Shown here piece after piece: positions 1 through 10,300 of a stretch of DNA of 64,000 bases; position 1 is the first letter of the stretch, and every line of letters begins with the position of its first letter. Source of the stretch: Synaphobranchus kaupii (taxonomy: Eukaryota; Chordata; Actinopteri; Anguilliformes; Synaphobranchidae). The notes under the pieces were generated by a model. The model was not told the DNA's origin. It worked only from the letters and a program-made list of their open reading frames with translations, and searched no databases. Location: positions 50,290,707 through 50,354,706 of the forward strand of contig CM056381.1 in assembly GCA_029718625.1 (NCBI GenBank), in the 5' to 3' direction. Position numbers and translations under genes: made by a program.

Positions 1-1330
1 CAACTATAGCTCTGTGGCGGCCCCCCTCACTGCTCTCACCTCCACAAAAACACCTTTTAGCTGGACCACAAATGCCAGTTCAGCCTTCCTCGAGTTGAAG
101 CACAGTTTTTCCACTGTGCTTGTCCTATCCCTACCTGACCCCAGCAGGCAGTTTGTGGTGGAGGTGGATGCCTCCAATACTGGCATGGGTGCCGTACTGT
201 CGCAATGAGCTAAGGACAACAAAATGCACCCCTGCGCCTTCTTCTCACACCATCTCTCTGGTGCCAAGAGGAACTACTGTATTAGAGACTACTGTATTCA
301 TCTTACTGGCGATGAAGATGGCTTTTGAGGAGTGGCGTCACTGGCTGGAGGGGGCCTCCATCCCATTTCTTGTGTGGACAGATCACCGGAACCTGGAATA
401 CCTCCGCTCTGCCCGAAGACTTAACCCACGTCAGGCTCTGTGATCCCTATTATTCTCCCGGTTCCAGTTTACACTTTCGTGCCAACAGGAATTTAAGAAC
501 GCTAAGGCCGATGCCTTGTCCCGTCTGCACAAATCGCCTGAGGAGGAGGGAGGTCCCGAGCCGGTGCTTCCGTCCAACTGTGTGGTGGCCGCAGCTGGCT
601 TCGGAAGGGAACACTGTGGTCCTTACTATAGTGGACCGGTTCTGAAAGGCCGTTAATTTCGTGGCTCTACCCAAACTCCCCTCCACTAAGGAGACCGCTG
701 AGCTCATGGTCCGACACGTTTTCTGGCTCCATGGCCTCCCCCTGGAGGTCATTTTGGACAGGGGTCCCCAGTTCGCCAGCAGGTTCTGGCACTCCTTCTG
801 CACCCTTATTGGAGCCACCCCTGGCCTCTCCTCCGGGTTCCACCCCGAGACGAACAGGCAAACGGAGCGTCTCAATCAGGAGCTGGGGAAGGGCCTGCGC
901 TGCCTGGCAGAGAGGACTCCCACCACTTGGTCCAGCTGTCTACCCTGGATTGAGTATGCCTACAACTCCCTCCTGGTCTCCTCCACGGGAATATCTCCCT
1001 TCCAGTGCTGCTTGGGGTACCAGCCCCCCCTATTCACGGAGGAGGAGAGGAAGGTGGAGACACCCTTTGCGCAGGCCCTAATCACGCGTGCCCGGAGAAC
1101 CTGGAGGAAGACAGGGCCACCCTGCTGCGACATGTCTCCGGGATGAAGAGCCAGGCCAACCGCCGTCAACGCCCTGCCCCGTTACACGGTCAGCCAAAAG
1201 GTTTGGCTCTCATCCCGGGACATTCCCCTCCAGACCCCTTGTAAAAAGCTTACCCCCTGTTTTCATTGGCCCATTCCCCATCTCCCATGTTATTAGCCTC
1301 ACTGTTGTCCGTTTTACTTTGTATCACATA
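1..1330 (+). pseudogene. pol: Degenerate Ty3/gypsy chromovirus pol fragment (RNase H and integrase)
   Basis: The fragment starts inside RNase H: about 14-443 encode the segment containing [13 protein letters not shown] and, after a frameshift, EEWRHWLEG. These match the RNase H region of the intact element at 20123-27224. Near 560-620 the sequence jumps from a segment like the end of RNase H (LPSNCVVAA) directly to NTVVLTIVDRF of the integrase core. The zinc-binding domain and the first catalytic Asp are therefore deleted. The second Asp (DRGPQF, about 757) and the Glu (TERLNQELG) remain. Integrase C-terminal text fades out near 1320. Several frameshifts and stops rule out function. No LTR is visible, and the left side is cut by the window edge. 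Family assignment is firm; boundaries are approximate. Confidence 0.9.
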
Positions 1331-2700
1331 TATGTCAAAGTTTGGTCCATGCAATGCCATAATATCATCATAAAGGGTGACTGAAAGATCCGGAAGCGGG
1401 GCAGGTAATAGCTTCCGGCAGTCTTCCGGGACCAGCCAGGGATAGGAGGGTGTGGGACTACGGAGCTCTGTATGCGGCCAAAGTATGCAGGGTGGAAATG
1501 AGGTTTGATTTTGTCATATGTTATAGAACATGTCTGGAATGTTTTATGTTTTCATTGGAACACACCCCCATTAACAAATGGGGTAGCAAAAAAGCATCTG
1601 CAGTATGTTTTATTAGATTAAAGCAAGAAACATTACTAAACTAAAATTTGCAAAAAATTATTTTGGTAATTGCTGTTTTAAGTGTTGTTTTTTATTACAC
1701 GGTTGCTGCAATTAACGTTTTTTTTTTCTAAAATGTGTGAGAGTGTAAAATGTATATTTCTCTCCAGAGAATCAACAAGAGTCATATTACCCACTGCCAT
1801 GCAGCAGAGCAGCCATGTCATTTTGAAATATTAATAACGTGTAGAGTTCTCATTATCAACCACTGAAACTAAGGGGGAAATTGTCAGAGATAGAACTTAT
1901 ATTTCCATTGATGGCTAGCTCATTTTCACACATTGTCAAATGCTGAATAAATTTAAGGGTGATTTGGTTTGGTTTAACCACAGACTCATTCTTCTGTGAT
2001 TCCTTTCATTGTTTCTTTGTCTGATCTGAACAATTTCAGTTACAGGCATAAAAAATAATCGCTGTGTGCTCTTGCTGTTTCACCTGAATGCACCTCAGTC
2101 TAGCATCAGAAATGGAGCTTGTTTCACCAGCAACAATTCACAGATACCCTCAACTCCTGAGGGCACATATTTCACATACACTGACACTGCATAGATAGAA
2201 CCCAAGTCCACACAAACATGAAATATTTTCCTGTCATCGGTGCTGTCATCCTTTGGGCACTCTTGTAATGCAAAGAGTTCTTAATCAGAAGGAAAACTGA
2301 AGGGGCACTGAGTCCTGAAAGGGTCTGTTTATTATAACTCACACCCTCCCCACACCCACCACAACAAAATTGTAACTGCACTGTAGCACACTGTCATAGA
2401 ATACTGCACCCGCGAGCCGAACCAAGCTGCTTGGACAGAACCAAACCTGCTTCCATGTTAACCTGTTCTTGCCAAACTGCTTGTGAAAAAAATGTTTTGA
2501 ATTGTTTGTCAAAGTTAAGGACAAATGCTGATTGCATTTCAGTCATACTATAAATTCTTATATTGCCTTGCAAAAATATTACATTGTGGATGTCTGTCTG
2601 GTTGCTGTCATAAGTGAATACATTTTTCTTATGCAGGGAACCTTTCAATACATTAATTTTGTTTGTTAACAATAACATCAAAATGGTTCCAAACATCTTT
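1331..2700. other. No recognised feature (AT-rich)
   Basis: AT-rich sequence after the gypsy remnant. Only short chance reading frames are present, and I see no repeat family, RNA gene or coding exon that I can support. Confidence 0.5.
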
Positions 2701-3240
2701 ACTCATTACATTACAATCATTTGGCAGACGCTTTTATCCAAAGCGACGTTCAATAAGTGCATATTGAAGGTCATTGACTACAAAGCAAATCCGACAAAGC
2801 ACAGCTTTCTCACAGCGTAGGAGCTATCCCTAGTAATAAACATGAGAAGTACACACAGTCAGCTATACATTCTGAACTATAGAATAACCAAAAACACAAG
2901 TTAAATAGAAAACAGGAAGCGAATACTATAGAATGGCCCTATATAGGTAGTTTAGTCGAGGTGGAGTCTGAAAAAGTGCGTTTTCAGCCCACAACGAAAA
3001 ACAGACAGTGTTTCAGCTGAGCGCAGCAGAGTGGGGAGTTCATTCCACCACTGGGGAGCTAGGGTGGAAAAGCTCCGCAGTCGGGACGAGCGGGAACCTT
3101 TAACACGGACGGAGGGAAGTGCAAGTCGCCCTGCAGCAGCAGGGCGAAGTGGTCGAGCAGGAGCGTAGTGCTGGATTAAGTCCTGTAGGTAGGAGGGGCC
3201 TGACCTTTTGGCTGCAGTGTAGGCCAGGGTCAGAATTCAC
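2701..3240 (-). repeat. UnaL2-like non-LTR retrotransposon 3' region
   Basis: Begins with ATTACATTACAATCATTTGG followed by CAGACGCTTTTATCCAAAGCGAC. This is the reverse complement of the teleost tail that carries the UnaL2-type stem-loop and TGTAA repeats, so the element lies on the minus strand with its 3' end at the left. The downstream sequence (gtggagtctgaa, about 2960, and the next few hundred bases) resembles the copy at 13863-14210. Family name is from memory of eel UnaL2; the right boundary is uncertain. Confidence 0.6.
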
Positions 3241-4335
3241 TCATGAATTACTGTCCAGGATGTGGGAAAAAGGGGAAGTACCAGGATTTTCTGAAAAATA
3301 TAGGCAAAGTTGTGCAGTTGGTGAAAGGGGGACAGGCAGTAGTCTGGCCTGGCAGCAGTGTGGCTAGATCTGTAAGTGGCTTACCTGAGTTTGACCCACA
3401 CAGCAACAAGAAAAGCACTGGAACATTACTATATACTACACAATGTTAGGGGCAAGCTTGAGTCTTATTTTGATTGAGTGGGTTTCTGGGTTACCAGGGA
3501 GCTTATGACCTGGATATATCAGTATGGAGATATAGACAGTGCTGCTGCACTGGGGCCCGTGGTGTGAGAGGGACCGTGTCACCATTCCGAAGAGTGGACA
3601 TATATGTCCGTTTTTGCATGGGCCCTTAAATTTGAGACACTTGTTAAGCATCAGAGAAAACATACTTCTGTGTTTCAAGCACAGAACTCTATCAAGAGTA
3701 ATCTGTTTCATATATTCTAATCTTAAATAAGCAAACTCATCTCTATCATGGTTAACGTTACTACATTTTTTTTGTACAATAGTCTCATCATGTAAAACTT
3801 AGACTATATGCCTATACATCATACATCATGTGATGATGCAGAATTACATAACTGTTAGCTAGTTTTGGCAGTGACAGCTGCTAGCTAGCGAGGAAAGTGT
3901 CAGTGCGACAAGTAAGCAAATCAAAATGCCTTATGTACACAAAAGTGGAACTCAAAAGAGAAAACGGACCAGGAGAAAAAGTTTGTGAATTCGCCAAAGT
4001 GTATGGCTTTTTTTTTTTACGTAGACCCGAAACTCATGACTCAACCATGTCAAAATGTTTATCTGACCACTAACTGCAGTAGGGATCAATAACCTTCCCT
4101 GCTCAACCGTCATTCAGGACCTATTCAGATAACCCAACACACACCTCCGTCTCCCAACTTGCAAAAATGCTTACTATGGAACTGGTAACTTATACCTTCG
4201 GTGAGGTGTGTAGGCTAACGGTGCACTGCTCTTATTTACGACATTGCATGTAACGTTACAGTCGTAACAGCAGAGTCTGCATTTTCTAATTTTAAATTAT
4301 TCAAGAACTAGGCTTACCTGAGGGTGTATCACCCG
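3241..4335. other. No recognised feature
   Basis: No coding exon or repeat I can name. Contains chance reading frames up to about 90 codons without recognisable motifs, and TAG/CTAG-rich stretches such as those near 3850-3900. Confidence 0.45.
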
Positions 4336-4339
4336 AAGA

Positions 4340-5625
4340 AAAGAAAGATATGAGTGGTCTTCAACTGCACAGCCTCGTTTCAGGACCAGCCTCTGAATAA
4401 TAAGTTACTACAAGGACCCGACCTGACCAACATGCTAGTTGGTATCCTCTCAAGATTTCATGAGGAGCCAATAGCTATGATGGCAGACATCGAGTCAATG
4501 TTTTATCAAGTGAAGGTGCCAGAAGAAGACGCAGATCTCCTACGTTTTCTTTGGTGGCCCAACGGCAAGCTGAACGAGCCAATGGAAGAATTTAGAACGA
4601 CAGTGCACCTCTTTGGGGCCACTTCATTGCCAAGTGTCGCCTCATACGCACTGAGAAGACCGCTGAGGACCACAAAGTCACTGCCCCTCCAGGACCTGGA
4701 TCTAAGCCATGATGCTCTACCAGTCGAGAGGGCTCTCGGTGTACAGTGGGATACAGAAACAGATACTTTCACCTACAGCATGAAGCTGCAAGACAAGCTG
4801 ATGACCAGAAGAGGAATTTTATCTGTCGTCAACTCCATCTACGACCCCCTCGGCTTCCTGGCACTGGTCATCTTGCCCGCTAAACTCCTGCTGAAAGATC
4901 TCTGTAAAAAGCAACATGGTTGGGATGAGAACATTAGTGAAAAACATGCTGACGGTTGGAAAAGATGGCTAGAAGATGTTACTCACCTCTCCGACTTCCA
5001 TGTGAACAGGTGTTTGAAACAGTGCGGTTACAGGTCACAATCCCCAGACTCGAGTTGACAGCAGTAGTCGTCGCGGTGAAGGTAGACAAGATGTTACGTC
5101 AAGAACTTCAAGTTCCACTGCAACAGTCTATCTTCTGGACAGACAGCACCACAGTGCTCAGGTACATTGACAATGAAACTGCTCATTTCAAAACCTTCGT
5201 TGCGAACAGAATCGCACTGATCTGAGAAGCCACAAAGCCATGTCAATGGGAATACTTTAGAACAACAGGAAATCCTGCAGATCAATCCAGCAGGGGCCTG
5301 AAGGCCAATAATTTGATACAAGGTGGAACATGGATTAATGGACCAAACTTCTTGCTGAGCAATGAATGTGATTGGCCGAAACAACCTGTTCAAATAAAAG
5401 AAAGCCTTGAAGATGATACTGAGGTCAAGAACACAGTTACAGTCAACACAATCAAAGTCAAAGATAAAATGGAACCAATGAACGAACTGATCAACTATTA
5501 CTTGGACTGGCATAAACTAAAAAGGTCCGTGGCCTGGATTCTAAAACTAAAGAAAACTTTGCGGCAACTGAAAGAGAAAAGAAAAGAGTTATCAAGAACA
5601 ATCAATCAAATAGAAAAGAAAAGTG
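4340..5625 (+). pseudogene. pol: BEL/Pao retrotransposon pol remnant, 5' part (RT, A17-type region, RNase H)
   Basis: From about 4354 the plus strand reads [20 protein letters not shown], then [29 protein letters not shown] and [18 protein letters not shown]. This is the hallmark reverse transcriptase text of fish BEL/Pao elements. After an internal deletion it continues through [23 protein letters not shown] and [12 protein letters not shown] (the A17/Pao region). A frameshift near 5030 leads to [14 protein letters not shown] and FWTDSTTVLRYI (RNase H), with a stop at 5223. Text like the linker before integrase (WHKLKRSVAWILKLKKTL) runs to about 5610. There the element is interrupted by a SINE and the younger insertions; it resumes at about 13293. 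It is dead: frameshifts, stops and internal deletions. Confidence 0.88.
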
Positions 5626-5629
5626 ATTT

Positions 5630-5897
5630 ACAGCAGGGGAAACAGACCTGCTCCTGTCAAGCGCACATGCAGATAATAGCAGTATAGTATAATGGTTAAG
5701 GAACTGGACTTGTAACCGAAAGGTTGCAGGTTCGATTCCCAGGTAGGACACTGCCGTTGTACCCTTGAGCAAGGTACTTAACCTGAATTGCTTCAGTATA
5801 TATCCACCTGTATAAATGGATAATATGTAACAAATGCTAAAAAGTTGTGTAAGTCGCTCTGGATAAGAGCGTCTGCTAAATGCCTGTAATGTAATGT
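5630..5897 (+). mobile_element. tRNA-derived V-SINE-like element with UnaL2-type tail
   Basis: A tRNA-like head carries an A-box-like ATAATGGTTAAGGAACTGG and a B box GGTTCGATTCC (5729-5739). It is followed by a conserved central domain (gacactgccgttgtaccctt, then gagcaaggtacttaacc). The tail contains a hairpin CGCTCT-GGATA-AGAGCG (5855-5871), then GTCTGCTAAATG and TGTAATG repeats. The GGATA loop is the feature recognised by UnaL2-type reverse transcriptase, so trans-mobilisation by such a LINE is likely. About 55 bases upstream of the A box (from gatttacagcagggg) are shared with the SINE at 20035, so they probably belong to the SINE. It lies inside the BEL/Pao remnant. Confidence 0.82.
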
Positions 5898-5973
5898 AAA
5901 AATAAACCACTTACCTTGGTGTAAGGGGAGGGAAATGGCTTGGAGGACCAGATGTGACTAAAGGGATTCTTAA

Positions 5974-7314
5974 TGTTACGATCCCGGTAAAGGTTTGGAC
6001 CTAAATGCACGACTGAGGCAGAAAATAAAGGAAAGGAGTATTTATTAAAGTTAAAGTGTTGGGGTAGTCCCAACACTGTACAGGAATGACAAAGACATAG
6101 TATTACACAGGGACTGTTAGGAAGCCCGGGACGGGCTGCTCCAAGCCGGAGCTGGGCTGGCAGGTCTGGAACGTTTCGTTCCAAGCCGGAACTGGACTGG
6201 ACTGGAACTGGACCGGGAGGTCCACACTGGAATCAGGGTCTGGAACGGATTTGTTCCAAACCGGAACTGGACTGGAACTGGAACTGGACCGGGAGGTCCA
6301 CACTGGGAACAGAGTCTGGAACGGATTGTTCCAAACCGGAACTGGACTGGACAGGTAGGTGCACGGCTCACACCTGGACTGGACTGGAACTAGCTGGGGA
6401 GCGCCTCACTATGGCAGGACAGGAACTGGACCGGAATGACTGCACCGGTACAGAACAAAACAAGCAGTAGGGGTTAGTGCAAGGGAAGGCACGGAAATGA
6501 CCGGGAGGTTCTCACGGAGGAGCAGGGCTTGATAGGTAGGTGGTTGGTGAAGCACGGCAGGGCTGGGTAGTGTGGCGTAGCTGCGGTAGGTCCGGAAGGA
6601 GCTGCCTGGTCTCCAGAGCTCCAGGAGCCGGCGCCGAAGAACTAGTTGGCTTCTTCGGTCGGACAGGAACAACTGGAGGGTAGCCAGGTAACAAGCCAAC
6701 CCGGAGCCTACACGAGCTGGAGGTGGAGGTACCGCAACACACACAACGAAAACGGGGGGAAACGAACACTGCCACGGGAGAATGGGAGCTGGGTTAGATG
6801 GAGGAGAAGGGAAACAGGTTAGCTGCATGCACAACAGGAATTGATGAGGAGGTAAACTACCAGACTGTAGTTAGGAGCGGAACCCAAGCTGCAAGGGGAT
6901 AATATCCCACAACCAAGCGAGTAGTTCGTAGTACACGACCAGGGAAACAACGAGCATTAACACCGCGTGACGATAGTTAAGCGAACAGTAAACAGGGTCT
7001 GAAGGGTTAGACATGTAATGAACCGACAAAGCAGGGGAGACAGCAGGTGGGTTAAATAAGGGAGTGAGATTGGAATCAACAAGGCACAGGTGCGGAAAGT
7101 AACCGGGAGTGCTTGTTAATTAGACAGGTGAGGAATGCAAGAAACGAGAGGGGAAGGTGATAGGCGGAAACCAAACTGGGAAACAAAGAGAGCCAAACAG
7201 AGGGGAAACGCCTAGTCCGCAGCAGCGGGGAAAACACGGACAAGGGAATCCAACAAGACACGGAGGGACATGACAAAACCGGGAAAACGGACTGGAAGGG
7301 AACGGAACGTCACA
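5974..7314 (-). repeat. 3' LTR of the non-autonomous element
   Basis: 1341 bp, TGT...ACA on the minus strand. The minus-strand poly(A) signal AATAAA lies at 6046-6041. A block of ~60-70-bp tandem units with the core CCAGTTCCGG...GTTCCAG lies at about 6150-6380; equivalent units occur in the LTRs at 20123 and 25841. The predicted R-region start (reverse complement of AATGAACCGAC, 7017-7027) is present here too. Apparently identical to the copy at 10717-12057. Confidence 0.95.
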
Positions 7315-7327
7315 GTACCCCCCCCTA
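7315..7327 (-). promoter_or_regulatory. Polypurine tract overlapping the ORF stop
   Basis: On the minus strand the ORF stop TAG runs straight into AGGGGGGGGTAC and then the LTR TGTGACG. The intact helper has the same arrangement (TGA GGGGGGGGTAC, then TGTAATG). This is the expected primer site for plus-strand DNA synthesis. Confidence 0.85.
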
Positions 7328-10300
7328 AAAAGGACGCCTCCTGGCGTCCAACAGAAACACCACCGGAGGAAGAGGGCAGGAACGTTCAGGAGGTCGGCCA
7401 CAGTGCGGACTGAACCGTACAGGAGGCCAGACGTGGCGCGGGCGGAGCCGCTCAGGAGGCCGGCTGTGGAGCGGGCGGAACCGCTCAGGAGGCCGGCTGT
7501 GGAGCGGGCGGAACCGCTCAGGAGGCCGGCTGTGGCGCGGGTGGAACCGCTCAGGAGGCCGGCTGTGGCGCGGGCGGAACCGCTCAGGAGGCCAGCCGCG
7601 GCACGGGCGGAACCGTTCAGGAGGCCAGCCGCGGCGCGGGCGGAACCGCTCAGGAGGCCGGCGGCGTAGCGGGACTGGAAGAGAGGAATGGAGCGGGACT
7701 GGATGACTGGAACGGGGCGGGACTGGATGACTGGAACGGGGCGGGACTGGATGACAGGAACGGGGCGGGACTGGATGACTGGAACGGGGCGGGACTGGAT
7801 GACTGGAACGGGGCGGGACTGGATGACTGGAACGGGGCGGGACTGGATGACTGGAACGGGGCGGGACTGGATGACTGGAACGGGGCGGGACTGGGGGACT
7901 GGAACGAGGAGGGACTGGGGGACTGGAACGAGGAGGGACTGGGGGACTGGAACGAGGAGGGACTGGGGGACTGGAACGAGGAGGGACTGGGGGACTGGAA
8001 CGAGGAGGGACTGGGGGACTGGAACGAGGAGGGACTGGGGGACTGGAACGAGGAAGGACTGGGGGACGGGAACGGGACGGGACTGGATGACTGGAACGGG
8101 GCGGGACTGGAGGGCTGGAACGTGGCGGGACGGGAGGGCTGGAACGTGGCGGGCCGGGAGGGCTGGAACGTGGCGGGACAGAAGGGCAGGAAGGGGAACG
8201 GACAGGAGGGCTGGAAGGGGAACGGACAGGAGGGCTGGAAGGGGAACGGACAGGAGGGCTGGAAGGGGAACGGACAGGAGGGCTGGAAGGGGAACGGACA
8301 GGAGGGCTGGAAGGGGAACGGACAGGAGGGCTGGAAGGGGAACGGACAGGAGGGCTGGAAGGGGAACGGACAGGAGGGCTGGAAGGGGACCGGACAGGAG
8401 GGCTGGAAGGGGAACGGACAGGAGGGCTGGAAGGGGAACGGACAGGAGGGCTGGAAGGGGAACGGACAGGAGGGCTGGCAGGGGAACGGACAGGAGGGCT
8501 GGCAGGGGAACGGACAGGAGCGGCGATGACAGCATCGCCCTGGAAACAGGAGGCGGTAACGACTGTCTCGCCCAGGAAGCAGGAGGCGGCGACGACTGCG
8601 TCGCCCTGGAAGCAGGAGGCGGCGACGGCTGCATCGCCCTGGAAGCAGGAGGCGGCGACGACTGCATCGCCCAGGAGGCAGGAGGCGGCGACGGCTGCGT
8701 CGCCCTGGAAACAGGAGGCGGCGACTGCTGCATCGCCCTGGAAGCAGGAGGCGGCGACGACTGCGTCGCCCTGGAAGCAGGAGGCGGCGACGACTGCGTT
8801 GCCCTGGAAGCAGGAGGCGGCGACGGCTGCATCGCCCTGGAAGCAGGAGGCGGCGACGGCTGCGTCGCCCTGGAAACAGGAGGCGGCGACGACTGCATCG
8901 CCCAGGAGGCAGGAGGCGGCGACGGCTGCGTCGCCCTGGAAACAGGAGGCGGCGACTGCTGCATCGCCCAGGAAACAGGAGGCGGCGACGGCTGCGTCGC
9001 CCTGGAAACAGGAGGCGGCGGCGGCTGCCTCGCCCTGGAAACAGGAGGCGGCGACTGCTGCATCGCCCAGGAAACAAGAAGCGGCGACTGCTGCGTCGCC
9101 CTGGAAACAGGAGGCGGCGACGGCTGCGTCGCCCTGGAAACAGGAGGCGGCGACTGCTGCATCGCCCAGGAAACAGGAAGCGGCGACGGCTGCCTCGCCC
9201 TGGAAACAGGAGGCGGCGACTGCTGCATCGCCCAGGAAACAGGAAGCGGCGACTGCTGCGTCGCCCTGGAAACAGGAGGCGGCGACGGCTGCGTCGCCCT
9301 GGAAACAGGAGGCGGCGACTGCTGCATCGCCCAGGAAACAGGAAGCGGCAACTGCTGCGTCGCCCTGGAAACAGGAGGCGGCGACGGCTGCGTCGCCCTG
9401 GAAACAGGAGGCGGCGACTGCTGCATCGCCCAGGAAACAGGAGGTGGCGACGGCTGCGTCGCCCTGGAAACAGGAGGCGGCGACTGCTGCATCGCCCAGG
9501 AAACAGGAAGCGGCAACTGCTGTGTCGCCCTGGGAACAGGAGGCGGCGACGGCTGCGTCGCCCTGGAAACAGGAGGCGGCGACGGCTGCCTCGCCCTGGA
9601 AACAGGAGGCGGCGACTGCTGCATCGCCCAGGAAACAGGAAGCGGCGACTGCTGCGTCGCCCTGGAAGCAGGAGGCGGCGACGACTGCATCGCCCTGGAA
9701 ACAGGAGGCGGCGACTGCCGCGTCGCCCTGGAAACAGGAGGCGGCGACTGCCGCGTCGCCCTGGAAACAGGAAGCGGCAACTGCTGCGTCGCCCTGGAAA
9801 CAGGAGGCGGCGACTGCCGCGTCGCCCTGGAGACAGGAAGCGGCGACGGCTGCATCGCCCTGAAAGCAGGAGGCGGCGACGACTGCATCGCCCTGGAGGC
9901 AGGAAGCGGCGAAGGGCTCCTCGCCCTGGGGACGGGCGACGACCACCACATCATTGCCCTGGAGAGGGGCGGTGGAGGCCGTATCTTTGCCCTGGGTACG
10001 GGCGGCGAGCAACGTCCGCGTAACCTGCTCTGACAGGCCCCTTAAAAGCTCAAACATCCCATCAAGACGGCGGCCCCGTCGATCACCAACCGCGGTCTGG
10101 CAGGCGAGGGCGTGACGGATCTGCCCCAAAACATCGTCTTGGGAGCTGGAGGGAGCGATGGTGTCTGCATTATCGCCCTGGGGAAGGGCAGCGGAAAAGG
10201 ACTCCTCGTCCAGGGAGCTGCCGACAAGCGACGTCTGCGAAACTTGCTCCGCCAGACCCTTCAGCACCTCCAACACGTGATCCACCCGGCGGTCCAGTAG

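Noticed and set aside
5690..5765. tRNA gene
   Set aside because: A and B boxes are present but no cloverleaf, and the sequence continues into a conserved SINE body and tail. The same applies to 20035 and 62735.
7387..9870. CRISPR-like regular repeats
   Set aside because: Units are contiguous tandem repeats with no variable spacers, inside a eukaryotic LTR element.
7403..10033. Very long open frames on the plus strand (781 and 445 codons) and in a second minus frame (944 codons)
   Set aside because: They run through the 33-bp and 24-bp arrays, whose lengths keep every phase open. Only the minus frame from 10714 starts at the PBS, ends at the PPT and contains Gag-like segments.
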